Part shown: piece by piece, positions 11,527 through 20,609 of the stretch
How the letters are laid out: the number at the start of each line of letters is the position of its first letter
How positions within the stretch are numbered: position 1 is the first letter of the stretch
Source of the DNA: Paraburkholderia hayleyella
Lineage (GTDB): Bacteria > Pseudomonadota > Gammaproteobacteria > Burkholderiales > Burkholderiaceae
Direction of reading: 5' to 3'
NCBI RefSeq assembly: GCF_009455685.1
Contig: NZ_QPES01000001.1
Coordinates: 124,001 to 188,000, forward strand
Length of the DNA: 64,000 bases
The notes under the pieces: generated by a model
The model's database searches: none
The model's input: the letters and a program-made list of their open reading frames with translations, nothing else
What the model was told of the DNA's origin: nothing
Translations under genes and position numbers: made by a program

Positions 11527-12738
11527 TTATATCCGCAAGCGCCGCATGACCTTCGGCCCAGCAAAGGCCACCAGCGCGGCGCATAGCGCCACAACAGAAA
11601 GCCCCACGGGCAAATTCGTCATCTGCGTCACGCCACCGATCACAACAGGCCCCAGCAGCAAGCCGAAATAAGCCAGCCCGGCAACATGAGCCAGCCCCTC
11701 CGCCGCGTGAATGCCTTCGACACGTGCCGCCGCCGCAAACAATACCGGCATCATGTTCGCCAACCCGACGCCCATGAGCGTGAAACCCGCCATCGCCGTC
11801 ACGGGATACGGCAGCAGCAGCGCTCCGATCATTCCGGCGCAGGCGAGCAACCCGCTCGCCAGCACCAGTTGCGGCGCACCAAAATGCGCCCGTACCGCAT
11901 CGCCCGCAAAACGCGCGGCCGCCATTCCACCAGAAAATGCGGCATACGCGACGCTCGCCGTCGCCGCACTCGTGCCGACGATGTCGCGCATATACACGGT
12001 CGCCCAGTCGTACATCGCACCTTCGGCAATCAGTGCAACCAGTGCAATGCCTCCTAGCGCCCACAGCGCGAAAGAGCGCCAGCGGTCCGGCCGAAGCGCA
12101 CTGGCATCCGTCGGCGCCGCCGGGGCCACATGAGGCAAAACAGCCTGACAGGCCAGCAATAGCACCAGCGCACTCAACACCGCCGCCAGCACAAGATGCA
12201 CAGCAGGCGTCATGCCGTGCGACAGCAACACGCCACCCACCGCCGCACCGGCCATTCCGCCCACGCTGAACATGCCGTGCAACGCGGACATGATGGGCCG
12301 CCCCAATGCGCTTTCGACAGCGCTCGCTTCTGCATTCATCGCTACATCGAGCGTCGCCATGCCCATGCCGAACACCGCCAGCACGACAAGCAGCATCCAG
12401 TACATCGGCACGACGAGGATCAGCGCCGCGCACACCGACATCGTGAGCCCACCTCCCAGGCAGGCGCGGCGCGTGCCAACCCGCGCAATCCAGGTGCCGC
12501 TTGTCAGCATGGCGACGATCGAACCCACGGCAACCGCGAGCAACGCGACCGAAAGCATGGCCGGATTTAACTGAAAACGGTCGCGCACTGTTGGCACATG
12601 CACGCCCCAGGATGCATACATCATCCCAGCGGTGAAAAACAGGGCCATCGTGGCAAAACGGGCGCGCTGACGAACCGCCCCCGGCACCTTGCAATCATTG
12701 GCGGGGGATGCGGTGAAACTGGATGGCTGATCGGACAC
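11527..12738 (-). CDS. MFS transporter
   Basis: This 403-residue membrane protein has about 12 hydrophobic segments. I take the GTG at 12738 (VSDQPSSFTASP) as start. It leaves a short cytosolic N-terminus before TM1 (ATMALFFTAGMMYASWG), whereas the longer open frame upstream has no signal or motif. The loop ARVGTRRACLGGG between TM2 and TM3 is a relaxed form of the MFS motif. The set GVHVPTVRDRF and TLDVAMNAEA recalls the YbjJ-like group of MFS proteins. The substrate is unknown. Confidence 0.82.
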   Translation of the reverse strand: MSDQPSSFTASPANDCKVPGAVRQRARFATMALFFTAGMMYASWGVHVPTVRDRFQLNPAMLSVALLAVAVGSIVAMLTSGTWIARVGTRRACLGGGLTMSVCAALILVVPMYWMLLVVLAVFGMGMATLDVAMNAEASAVESALGRPIMSALHGMFSVGGMAGAAVGGVLLSHGMTPAVHLVLAAVLSALVLLLACQAVLPHVAPAAPTDASALRPDRWRSFALWALGGIALVALIAEGAMYDWATVYMRDIVGTSAATASVAYAAFSGGMAAARFAGDAVRAHFGAPQLVLASGLLACAGMIGALLLPYPVTAMAGFTLMGVGLANMMPVLFAAAARVEGIHAAEGLAHVAGLAYFGLLLGPVVIGGVTQMTNLPVGLSVVALCAALVAFAGPKVMRRLRI

Positions 12739-12992
12739 GGAAATCCCAGGATAAGGCGCAATGAGAAACAAATGAAGACGAACCAAGACAGACGAAATAC
12801 CGAAATACCGAAATGCAACAGAAAAGAACCGGGCAGATGCGGATAGGGCGTCCGCACGGCGTAAAACGTCGATTTTAACGAAGACGGCTTGAGCAACCCG
12901 GCCTCGGCAGTTGAACGATGGATATCGCTCCCTGATATATTTCCGTAAGGATGTTGTTTGTTTTCCTTTCAACCCGATCCAAGGTGCTGATT

Positions 12993-13655
12993 TTGAATAT
13001 TCCTGCCCACGCTCCACTTCATCTGCTTCATCAAGCCACAATTGGCACACTGGCCACGCAAACACGCCAGCCGACGGGCTTTCCGTATCCCTCTGTACTG
13101 CCGTTCGTACTCGACCACCGGCATCGCCCGACGATTTTGGTCAGTCAGCTCGCGGAACACACACGCAACCTGCAGTCCGACCCGCACGCGGGCTTTCTGG
13201 TAGTGCACGCGCCGCAAGGTGATGTGCTCAATGCCGAACGCGTAACCCTGCTGGGGCTCTTTGAAAAGCTAGAAACACCGCCAGGCCTGGTTCAACGTTA
13301 TTTGCGCTATCACCCGGAAGGGCAACGTTATCTGGACCTGGGCGATTTCACGTTCTGGACGATGGCACTTGAGCGGATGCGTTATATCGGCGGGTTCGGC
13401 ACGATGGGCTGGGTTAAAGGCGATGAACTCGATCCACTAGAGCCGCTAGCCTACGATGAAGAGGCTGAACTCATTACCTTCTTCAAAACACATCCTAAAC
13501 GCCATGACAATCTGGAATTACTCGGCCTCGACCGTTATGGTGCAGATCTGAAAACCGGCAGCACACGCAGACGCCTGGTATTCGATAGCCCGAAACTTGA
13601 TACTGCGGCTTTGCAGAGCGCACTCATCAATCATCTTGAAGAAGTACCGAATTAA
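12993..13655 (+). CDS. pyridoxamine 5'-phosphate oxidase-like (HugZ-type) protein
   Basis: Read from the TTG at 12993, which lies 8 bases after AAGG at 12981-12984, this gives 220 residues. An ATG 14 codons upstream has no proper ribosome site spacing. The N-terminal split-barrel (HQATIGTLATQTRQPTGFPY, then FLVVHAPQGDVLNAERVTLLG) matches FMN-binding PNPOx-like proteins. The C-terminal part (GFGTMGWVKGDEL) matches the DUF2470-type domain of HugZ haem-utilisation proteins. A role in flavin- or haem-linked redox is likely. No haem uptake genes are adjacent. Confidence 0.75.
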   Translation: MNIPAHAPLHLLHQATIGTLATQTRQPTGFPYPSVLPFVLDHRHRPTILVSQLAEHTRNLQSDPHAGFLVVHAPQGDVLNAERVTLLGLFEKLETPPGLVQRYLRYHPEGQRYLDLGDFTFWTMALERMRYIGGFGTMGWVKGDELDPLEPLAYDEEAELITFFKTHPKRHDNLELLGLDRYGADLKTGSTRRRLVFDSPKLDTAALQSALINHLEEVPN

Positions 13656-14050
13656 GCTGGTTTGAGCGCGCTTTAGGGAAAACACCAATCTCCAGGCGCG
13701 CCAATATCTGTTTCTTTATGTTACGGAGCCCAAGCTTTCACCGGATGAGATGTTTCCGCCTGATACATGAATTAATTTTCATCATTTGATAATTAATTAT
13801 GCGATGCCACCCTGGGCGATGACGATTTTTCATAAAAATTCAAAATTTCGTCACTTCCAAAAGTGCAGAAATGTCCGATTTTCCAAAAATACCGTAAGTT
13901 TTTTTATTAATTTTCTTCTGGTGCCTTTTCTCTGGTTTCTATTCTGTGTTAATCTCGCCTTCAAATTCCGAGGCATGAACATTTTCAAAGGGCAAGCTGG
14001 CTTCAGACTAGCAGTCATTTATCTAATCTAAACCACCAAGGGAACAACCT
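13656..14050 (+). promoter_or_regulatory. AT-rich upstream region of the H-NS-type gene
   Basis: About 395 bp, much more AT-rich than the flanking genes, lie upstream of the H-NS-family gene. A Met-initiated open frame at 13786-14031 exists, but its protein is compositionally odd and has no ribosome site. AT-rich curved upstream DNA is typical of autoregulated H-NS family genes. No individual site was resolved. Confidence 0.4.
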
Positions 14051-14350
14051 ATGTCCTCTTATAGAGAACTTCTCGCTCAACGAGAAAAGCTGGAGCAGCA
14101 GATCGAAGAAGCCAAGTCGCTCGAATATGCGCACGTGCTGAACGAAATCCGTCAAAAAATGGCCGATTATGGCATTACGCTGGCAGAACTAGGTGGTGGC
14201 CGCGTTAAAGGTCAAAAGGTCGGCCGGCCACGTGCGGGTGTCGCACCGAAGTACCGCGATCCAATTAGTGGCAGCACCTGGTCTGGTCGTGGCAAGCCAC
14301 CACGCTGGATCGCAGGCCAAGATCGCGCCCGCTTCCTGATTCAGCCGTAA
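14051..14350 (+). CDS. H-NS-family nucleoid-associated protein
   Basis: This 99-residue protein has the Burkholderia H-NS-like layout. The N-terminal 45 residues are a charged coiled coil for dimerisation (YRELLAQREKLEQQIEEAK). A basic Gly/Arg linker (GQKVGRPRAG) follows, then the C-terminal DNA-binding motif TWSGRGKPPRWI. It binds AT-rich or curved DNA and silences horizontally acquired genes. The AT-rich immunity array at 55.4-60.3 kb is the kind of DNA it would bind. The gene ends in a strong terminator and is monocistronic. Confidence 0.93.
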   Translation: MSSYRELLAQREKLEQQIEEAKSLEYAHVLNEIRQKMADYGITLAELGGGRVKGQKVGRPRAGVAPKYRDPISGSTWSGRGKPPRWIAGQDRARFLIQP

Positions 14351-14393
14351 TATCGTAGCCACGATATTTACCGCCTGTTTTTTAGGCAGCAAG

Positions 14394-14432
14394 AAAAAAA
14401 GCCGCACATTTTATGGTTGTGCGGCTTTTTTT
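14394..14432 (+). terminator. rho-independent terminator of the H-NS-type gene
   Basis: GCCGCACA (14401-14408) pairs with TGTGCGGC (14418-14425). The stem is flanked by A7 upstream and T7 downstream, so it can work in both directions. Confidence 0.92.
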
Positions 14433-14636
14433 CGTTCCTTTATATTTGGAACTGAATTCCCATATGAAACACGTTCCGGTATACGAAAATCGCTTTTAAC
14501 TGTTTTTTTGACAGGCTGAATGCGAATGCTTCACGTTTAGATAAGCGCCTGATTTAAAAGAAAAATCTGGCGATTTTCCGGCTTTGGCTTGAAGCAGCAG
14601 GTAGAATCCTCTGATTGAAACCCCCGCCTGTATCAC

Positions 14637-15833
14637 ATGCCTTCCGCTCTCGCCACCCAATTTTCGGAAAAACATCAGGTTGCTCGCAAAAGCACGTTTG
14701 TCAGTATCGTGCTCAATACGATACTGGTGACGCTGCAAATTACAATTGGCGTGATAGCCCATTCTCAAGCTCTGGTTGCAGATGGCTTTCATTCTCTAGC
14801 CGATCTCGTTTCTGATTTTGTCGTGCTAGCCGCAAATCGCCATAGCGATACGAAACCCGACGCCGACCATAATTACGGACATAGTCGCTATGAAACAGTC
14901 GCATCGCTCTTCCTCGGTGCGCTTCTGATTGCAGTCGGCATCGGCATGTTATGGCGAGCAGGTACACGGCTCGCCAATCTGCAGGATATTCCCGCCGTTC
15001 ATATGAGCGCCCTCGCAGTTGCCATCCTTGTTCTTTTCTCCAAGGAAGCCCTGTTTCGTTACATGTTGCGAGAAGCGCAGCGTGTGCGCTCGGCCATGCT
15101 GGTCGCTAATGCGTGGCATGCACGCTCGGATGCGGCATCGTCACTCGTGGTTGCCCTCGGGATCATTGGCAGCCTGGCCGGAATCCGGCTGCTCGACCCA
15201 ATCGCGGCCGCCATCGTGGGCTTTATGGTCGCTCGCATGGGCTGGACGTTTGGCTGGGACGCGCTACAGGATTTGTCGGATCGCGCGCTAGACGATCTGG
15301 CCACCGCCGACGTTCGCGCCAGGTTGTTAGCAACGCCCGGTGTGCGCGACGTACACGACCTTCGCACTCGCAAGATGGGAGATCTCGCGCTGGTAGACGC
15401 CCATATTCTGGTTGACCCGCTTATCTCAGTATCGGAAGGGCATTACATTGCGGAGTCAGCCCGCGCCCGTGTGCTGGCTGACCACCGGGTACTCGACGCG
15501 CTTATTCACGTCGATCCGGAAAATGACATGACCAGCCAGACCCCGGTTAATTTGCCTCCGCGCGAGCGCATCGTCGCCGAAGTCAATGCCGCGTTAGCCA
15601 GCTATGGCGTTCAGCCTGCCGCGATCACGCTTCACTATTTGAGTACCGGCCTGAATGTGGAGATCACGCTAAAAGCGCCCACCGACCCGTTGCACCATGA
15701 CCTTGCGCAATTGCTGGCGCGCTTTGATCGCGCGGGACTCCAGCACAAACTGGGCGCTCACCGGCTGACCTTGCTCTGGATGGCCAGCAACACAGGTGAA
15801 TCGGCGCCTCAGCATCCGCCAGCGGTCCATTAA
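14637..15833 (+). CDS. cation diffusion facilitator (CDF) family metal exporter
   Basis: This 398-residue protein has six hydrophobic segments. The metal-binding signatures are DGFHSLAD in TM2 and NAWHARSDAASS in TM5, the HxxxD pairs that hold Zn2+ or another divalent ion. A cytosolic domain of about 190 residues follows, longer than usual, covering one CDF-dimerisation domain and a second similar stretch (EVNAALASYGVQPAAITLHY). CDF proteins export Zn, Co, Cd, Fe or Mn against protons. The selectivity cannot be fixed from sequence alone. Confidence 0.9.
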   Translation: MPSALATQFSEKHQVARKSTFVSIVLNTILVTLQITIGVIAHSQALVADGFHSLADLVSDFVVLAANRHSDTKPDADHNYGHSRYETVASLFLGALLIAVGIGMLWRAGTRLANLQDIPAVHMSALAVAILVLFSKEALFRYMLREAQRVRSAMLVANAWHARSDAASSLVVALGIIGSLAGIRLLDPIAAAIVGFMVARMGWTFGWDALQDLSDRALDDLATADVRARLLATPGVRDVHDLRTRKMGDLALVDAHILVDPLISVSEGHYIAESARARVLADHRVLDALIHVDPENDMTSQTPVNLPPRERIVAEVNAALASYGVQPAAITLHYLSTGLNVEITLKAPTDPLHHDLAQLLARFDRAGLQHKLGAHRLTLLWMASNTGESAPQHPPAVH

Positions 15834-15903
15834 AACGCCAGCGGCCAACGATATACCGGCACTGATTGCGCGCAGCACACGCGGGGCGGGGCACAAGGAG
15901 AAT

Positions 15904-16518
15904 TTACCCAGACTTTGGCCCCGTTCCAGCGATTTTTCCTGCTTCGACGCCCAGCGTATTTTGCCCGGCACGCAACTCTGCCAGCATGTTACAAAAAAGT
16001 GCGCCTTGCTCGATCGCGTCGTCGAGCGCGACATGCGTATGCGGATGGTCATCGAACCAGTGTTTGGGTAAACGTGGCTTGATGCATTTGCGATACGGCA
16101 GCCCAGTCATGGCGAATGCCAGTGTTTTGATATCGAGCGCAGACCACGAAAACGGACAGCGCCCAGTAAAACGCATCATGTACCAGAACATGAACGTGAA
16201 ATCAAAGCCCGCGGGCATCGCCACGAAAACAGGCTTGCCAGGCAGTGCCTCAACCCATTCGACATACGCCATGAGCGCTACATCGGGCTGCTGCAAATCA
16301 AGCCGGCACGCCGCCCAGGCATCCGGCTGGGTTTTCCACCACGCCGCCTGCACCGGATGCGGCGCCGCACCTTCAAGCAAATGAAGATTGGCCGAGAACG
16401 TGGCTACAAGCTGCTTGTCTTCGGTGTATGCCGCCGATGCGAAACTCAGCATCGAATGCGGCCCAGGAATAGGACCATCGGCTTCGACATCAGTGCTGAC
16501 GTAGATTTCATCGCTCAT
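15904..16518 (-). CDS. DEDD-type 3'-5' exonuclease family protein
   Basis: This 204-residue protein begins STDVEADG, giving the first acidic pair (D10, E12) of DEDD exonucleases. Later THVALDDAIEQG supplies the conserved His/Asp of the DEDDh type. The fold suits a stand-alone exonuclease or oligoribonuclease-like enzyme. Its ATG overlaps the stop of the upstream hydrolase gene by 4 bp, so the two are translationally coupled. The nucleic acid substrate is unknown. Confidence 0.8.
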   Translation of the reverse strand: MSDEIYVSTDVEADGPIPGPHSMLSFASAAYTEDKQLVATFSANLHLLEGAAPHPVQAAWWKTQPDAWAACRLDLQQPDVALMAYVEWVEALPGKPVFVAMPAGFDFTFMFWYMMRFTGRCPFSWSALDIKTLAFAMTGLPYRKCIKPRLPKHWFDDHPHTHVALDDAIEQGALFCNMLAELRAGQNTLGVEAGKIAGTGPKSG

Positions 16519-17159
16519 GCGCCCACTCCATCGGCAACATACGGATTGGAGCGGCGCTCAGCGCCGAAGGTCGAAGTCGGCCCGTGGCCCGGAACGAACG
16601 TAACATCGTCACCCAACGGCCAGAGTTTTTCGCGGATTGAACGGATCAGATCAGCATGATTGCCACGCGGGAAATCGGTACGGCCAATCGAACCCGCAAA
16701 TAACACATCCCCCACCAGCGCCAGCCGGTGCGGGCGGCTGAAGAAAACAACATGCCCAGGCGTATGGCCCGGACAGTGATAGACCTCTAGCATTTCATCG
16801 CCGAACCGCACCGTATCGCCATCATCAAGCCAGCGGTCCGGCTCAAATGCCTCTGCCACAGGAAAACCCATACGGCGGCTCTGTTCCGGCAGCATCTCGA
16901 GCCAGAAGCGCTCATCCTGATGCGGGCCTTCCACCGGCACACCATAATGCGATGCAAGCGCCTTGGCACCCGCGCAATGGTCCACATGGCCATGCGTCAG
17001 AAATACTTTTTCAAGCGAGACTTTTTGCCGCGCGATTTCTGCATGAATGAGCTCGAGATCCCCGCCGGGATCAACAGCGGCGGCACGCCCTGTGGCTTCG
17101 CAAACAAGCAGCGAGCTGTTTTGCTGGAATGGCGTGACGGGAATTAAAGTGATTTTCAT
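16515..17159 (-). CDS. MBL-fold metallo-hydrolase (glyoxalase II-like, YcbL type)
   Basis: This 214-residue protein carries the full di-zinc signature: THGHVDHCAG for HxHxDH, then His in HCPGHTPGH and the Asp/His that follow (LVGDVLF, VPGHGPTS). It is shorter than true GloB and lacks its glutathione-binding C-terminal domain, like YcbL. It probably hydrolyses thioesters. It is the first gene of a two-gene minus-strand operon with the exonuclease. Confidence 0.88.
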   Translation of the reverse strand: MKITLIPVTPFQQNSSLLVCEATGRAAAVDPGGDLELIHAEIARQKVSLEKVFLTHGHVDHCAGAKALASHYGVPVEGPHQDERFWLEMLPEQSRRMGFPVAEAFEPDRWLDDGDTVRFGDEMLEVYHCPGHTPGHVVFFSRPHRLALVGDVLFAGSIGRTDFPRGNHADLIRSIREKLWPLGDDVTFVPGHGPTSTFGAERRSNPYVADGVGA

Positions 17160-17831
17160 TGGGCCTGACCAGAATGCGAGGAGTTTTCTATCATAAGCGT
17201 TTTGGCAATAGCGACGATCCGCTTTCCCTCCTGCCCAGCAGGGTGCCCGAAAGCGCCAGGCGCCCTCTACTAGCCGTTCAGCCGGCCGTCAGGAGTGTTC
17301 AGAAAATAAAAATTAGTCATTGTTTTCAATGCTTTTCGTGCCAAAAAAAAGTTTTGCGTATAATGCAGCCACTGCGCATGGAAACCATACGCTGTCACAA
17401 GGCGAAACACCATTATCCAAACAGGGTGTCGATCGCCATCCAAAGTAAGGCTGTCGGCTTCATTGGCAGCAAATCCCGCGTCGAAGCCATTCGATGCACA
17501 CGTCTCATCCAGCCAGGTGCCGCGCGCCTGTTTCGGCCTGAGTGCCATATTGCTGGAGAGGCCTACGCCGCCGTTCCCGCCTGTTGCTACCGGACAGGCG
17601 CAAGAATGTGTTGTGATTTGCCACGTTCGATGGCGGCATGTGGGGTCTGGTCCAGCTACTAGGGACAGGTTGCGCCAGACGTGAAAACTAACCGTGCGGT
17701 TTCGGCCCTCAGGCCGTTCCGGGTGACACAAGATGTTGTGCCATGCACAGCAAGCTCACCTATTGCCGCCCAAGTCGCATGCAACACGCAGTTATCGCGT
17801 GATGTGGCTTGCTACGACAATGACTCGCTTT
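17160..17831 (+). promoter_or_regulatory. upstream region of rlpA with a consensus -10 box
   Basis: About 670 bp lie between the hydrolase and rlpA. A perfect TATAAT at 17359-17364 sits in a locally AT-rich patch (17290-17365). The matching -35 is poor. The remaining 460 bp before rlpA are GC-rich, with no convincing coding signal. Several short open frames exist but have no motif or ribosome site. I looked for a riboswitch and could not support one. Confidence 0.4.
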
Positions 17832-18494
17832 ATGAAGACCAGACTGTCCCGACACCTCGGGAATTTTTGTGCACTTTTTGTGCTGGCAGGCTGCTCGCTG
17901 CCTCCTGTAGCCAATCATACGGGAGCCGTTTCAGATGGCATCAGCACAACACAGGCCCAAACCACAGCGGCCAGTAACGCCACACATCATGGCCAGCGCT
18001 CCATGTTTGACGAGCTGCCGACCTTCAACGGTCTCAATGGCGCACTGGAAAACGATACGGCAAGCATGAGCCCGGACACCAGCGCATCCGCTCAGACGAA
18101 GTCGCTCGCCCAAGCTGAACCGCTGGTCGATACCGACCCCATCGAGTTCCGCCAGACTGGCCGCGCGTCATGGTATGGCAAGCCGTTTCACGGGCGCCGT
18201 ACCGCCAACGGTGAGCGTTATGACATGCATGCGCTCACGGCCGCCCATCGCACGTTACCGCTCGGTTCATATGTCCGCGTCACCAATCCGTCGACCCAAC
18301 GCGCCGTGGTGGTACGCATCAACGATCGGGGGCCTTATGTTGGCGGCCGCATCATCGACCTGTCCTATGCCGCAGCCACTGTGCTGGGGTTGCGACAGGT
18401 CGGCACAGCCAAGGTACGGCTCGAGGGCTTGACACGCCAGCAAGCCAAAGCTGCTCGCAACGACACGCTTGCCATCAACGCGGGCCGCAGGTAA
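17832..18494 (+). CDS. rlpA: septal ring lytic transglycosylase RlpA family lipoprotein
   Basis: Read from the ATG at 17832, this is a 220-residue lipoprotein (lipobox LAGC). After a linker of about 90 residues it has a double-psi beta-barrel domain: GRASWYGKPFHGRRTANGE, then RTLPLGSYVRVTNP and RINDRGPYVGGRIIDLS. The conserved Asp of INDRGP is present. RlpA cleaves denuded glycan at the septum. There is no C-terminal SPOR domain, unlike the E. coli protein, so septal targeting would need another means. Confidence 0.88.
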   Translation: MKTRLSRHLGNFCALFVLAGCSLPPVANHTGAVSDGISTTQAQTTAASNATHHGQRSMFDELPTFNGLNGALENDTASMSPDTSASAQTKSLAQAEPLVDTDPIEFRQTGRASWYGKPFHGRRTANGERYDMHALTAAHRTLPLGSYVRVTNPSTQRAVVVRINDRGPYVGGRIIDLSYAAATVLGLRQVGTAKVRLEGLTRQQAKAARNDTLAINAGRR

Positions 18495-18507
18495 CACGCA
18501 AACCGAC

Positions 18508-18530
18508 GGTACAGGCCACACGCCTGTACC
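18508..18530. terminator. hairpin between convergent rlpA and rsmI
   Basis: A perfect 9-bp stem, GGTACAGGC (18508-18516) with GCCTGTACC (18522-18530), fills the 39-bp gap between two converging genes. There is no T run, so it is a weak or bidirectional terminator. Confidence 0.5.
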
Positions 18531-18533
18531 CCG

Positions 18534-19409
18534 TCAGTCTTGCTGCAACGCTAGCGCGCGCGCATAGAGCGCGTTGCGCGAGCCGCCTGTGATCGCCGCC
18601 GCGACTTTCGCCGCAGCGCTCACAGACAACTCCTTTAGCAAGATTCCAAGCAACACATCGTGTTCGCTCTCACCCGCCACCTCTTGCGCGGGCGCCCCCT
18701 CCACCACCAGCACAAACTCGCCGCGCTGACGGTTTGCATCGGCTGCCAGCCACGCTGGCCCATCGGCCAGGGTGCAGACATGCAAAGCCTCATGTAACTT
18801 CGTTAATTCGCGTGCGATCAGCAAGCGGCGTGTCCCACCCAGTCCATCGGCGAGCGCGGCCACTGTTTCGACAATCCGGTGCGGCGCTTCATAAAACACC
18901 AGCGCAGACGGCTGCGTTGCAAGCGCTTGCAACGCAGCCGCACGCTGCTTCGCCTTTGGAGGTAAAAACCCGATGAACGAAAAAGTCGCCACCCAGTCGC
19001 CTGCAGCGCTTAGCGCCGTTGCCAGCGCACTCGCACCCGGCAAGGGAATCACCGCTAACCCCGCCGCGCGCACCGCATCAACCAGCTTCGCGCCTGGGTC
19101 CGAGATCCCCGGTGTGCCCGCGTCAGACACATAAGCCATGCGTTCGCCAGCCTGAAGGTGCTCGATGACACGCGCCGCAACAACGCGCTCGTTGTGCTGA
19201 TGCAGCGCCAGCAACGGCTTCGTAATGCCATAGCGGGCAAGCAGTTGCCCAGTATTACGCGTGTCCTCAGCGGCGATGCGGTCAACCAAACCCAGCACAT
19301 GTAGTGCACGCAAGGTGATGTCGGCAATATTACCGATTGGCGTTGCCACGACATATAACGCAGCGGCAGGATATTGCTGCCCCAATGCGAGTTCGAGAAG
19401 AGGAGTCAT
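18534..19409 (-). CDS. rsmI: 16S rRNA (cytidine(1402)-2'-O)-methyltransferase RsmI
   Basis: This is a 291-residue tetrapyrrole-methylase-fold enzyme. Diagnostic blocks are LYVVATPIGNIADITLRAL, AEDTRNTGQLLARYGI and AYVSDAGTPGISDPG. It 2'-O-methylates C1402 in the 30S decoding centre using SAM. Its ATG (19407-19409 on the minus strand) shares the palindrome CATG with the start of the divergent yraN gene. The usual neighbour order in proteobacteria is rsmI, (lpoA), yraN, diaA, BON protein. The lpoA gene is absent here. Confidence 0.95.
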   Translation of the reverse strand: MTPLLELALGQQYPAAALYVVATPIGNIADITLRALHVLGLVDRIAAEDTRNTGQLLARYGITKPLLALHQHNERVVAARVIEHLQAGERMAYVSDAGTPGISDPGAKLVDAVRAAGLAVIPLPGASALATALSAAGDWVATFSFIGFLPPKAKQRAAALQALATQPSALVFYEAPHRIVETVAALADGLGGTRRLLIARELTKLHEALHVCTLADGPAWLAADANRQRGEFVLVVEGAPAQEVAGESEHDVLLGILLKELSVSAAAKVAAAITGGSRNALYARALALQQD

Positions 19410-19866
19410 GAAACAGAAAACGCAGACAGACAGGACAGGGCCGCCATTGTGCCACGCAGCCAGACCTCATCCTGAATGCCGGACACATGCCAGCCCTCCA
19501 TTGGGCAACACCCGTGCCAGGCGCATCGGAAGCGCCTTTGAGCAACATGCGTTGACATTCTTGCAGCGGCAACGGATGGCGCTCATTGCACGCAATGTCG
19601 TCTACCGGGGTGGCGAAATCGACCTGGTGATGGAAGACGCCAGCGGCACCCTGATTTTTGTCGAAGTCCGCGCACGGGCAAAACGTCAGCATGGCGGGGC
19701 AGCGGCTAGCATCAGCGGCATCAAGCAACAGCGGCTCGTGCGCACCGCCCTGCAATATCTGGCCTCACGCTCTGGCGCCGCGCCCGCGTGCCGCTTCGAC
19801 GTCATCGCCTTTGAAGCCGGGCGGTTGGTATGGCTGCGGGACGCGTTTCGCGCCGACGACGCCTAA
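19408..19866 (+). CDS. yraN: YraN family protein (UPF0102, endonuclease-like fold)
   Basis: This is a 152-residue protein from the ATG at 19408, chosen because GAGGAG at 19399-19404 is ideally placed and the longer frame runs inside rsmI. The nuclease-like core is GGEIDLVMEDASGTLIFVEVRAR, with the Glu-Asp and Glu-x-Arg of the restriction-enzyme-like fold, after the N-terminal signature GSAFEQHALTFLQRQ. The function is unproven. Linkage to rsmI and diaA is widely conserved. Confidence 0.9.
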   Translation: MKQKTQTDRTGPPLCHAARPHPECRTHASPPLGNTRARRIGSAFEQHALTFLQRQRMALIARNVVYRGGEIDLVMEDASGTLIFVEVRARAKRQHGGAAASISGIKQQRLVRTALQYLASRSGAAPACRFDVIAFEAGRLVWLRDAFRADDA

Positions 19867-20000
19867 AGCAGGCAAAGCACGGCGCCAAGTTACGCTAAAC
19901 TTGCGGACACGCGTTGCACCAACCTGGCCACAACACCGTGTAACAGTCACCTTCAATGCCGCCCACGATGCGGCTCACACGCAGTACAGACAGAGACTCG

Positions 20001-20588
20001 ATGCCCGTCGAACGCATTCAGCAGCAATTCCGCGACAGCGCGGCCACCATCCTCGAAGCCCTTGAAACCCTGTCGATGCCGATTGCAGCGGCCATCGACA
20101 CCCTGTTTGCCGCGCTGGCCAACGGCAACCGCATTCTTGCCTGCGGCAACGGCAGCTCAGCGGCTGCGGCCCAACAGTTTGCAGCCGAACTGATTGGCCG
20201 CTACGAACGTGAACGGCCAGGCTTGCCTGCGATCGCGCTAACGGCTGACACCGCTCTTCTCACCGCCATCGCCAACGATTACACCTTCGAACAGGTTTTC
20301 TCGAAACAGGTCAGGGCGCTGGGACAAACGGGCGACGTGCTGCTCGCCATCAGCACCTCGGGCAACTCCGCCAACGTGCTCGCCGCCATCGAAGCCGCTC
20401 ACGAACGCGAAATGACCGTGATTGCGCTAACCGGCAACGAAGGCGGAAACGTAAGCAATATGCTGGCCAATACAGACATTCAAATCTGCACCCCCTCTGG
20501 GCGCGCCGCGCGCATCCAGGAAGTGCACCTGCTAACCCTCCATTGCCTGTGCGACGGGATTGATGCCATGTTGCTAGGCAACGACTGA
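20001..20588 (+). CDS. diaA: SIS-domain protein, DiaA/GmhA type
   Basis: This is a 195-residue single-SIS-domain protein from the ATG at 20001. Sugar-phosphate-binding features are LACGNGSSAAAAQQFAAEL and AISTSGNSANVLAAIEAA. DiaA (YraO) forms a tetramer that binds DnaA and promotes timely initiation, while its paralogue GmhA isomerises sedoheptulose-7-phosphate. Position between yraN and the BON gene favours DiaA. The sequence alone does not exclude GmhA activity. Confidence 0.82.
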   Translation: MPVERIQQQFRDSAATILEALETLSMPIAAAIDTLFAALANGNRILACGNGSSAAAAQQFAAELIGRYERERPGLPAIALTADTALLTAIANDYTFEQVFSKQVRALGQTGDVLLAISTSGNSANVLAAIEAAHEREMTVIALTGNEGGNVSNMLANTDIQICTPSGRAARIQEVHLLTLHCLCDGIDAMLLGND

Positions 20589-20609
20589 CTATAAAGGAAG
20601 GCGAGTTTG

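Noticed and set aside
11402..12694. 430-codon frame overlapping the MFS gene in another frame
   Set aside because: Cys/Arg/Gly-rich shadow frame; the membrane protein is in the other frame.
13786..14031. 81-codon frame upstream of the H-NS-type gene
   Set aside because: AT-rich composition explains its Phe/Lys/Asn content, and it has no ribosome site.
17160..17831. Possible riboswitch in the long region before rlpA
   Set aside because: I could not find the conserved core of any known class, only a -10 box.
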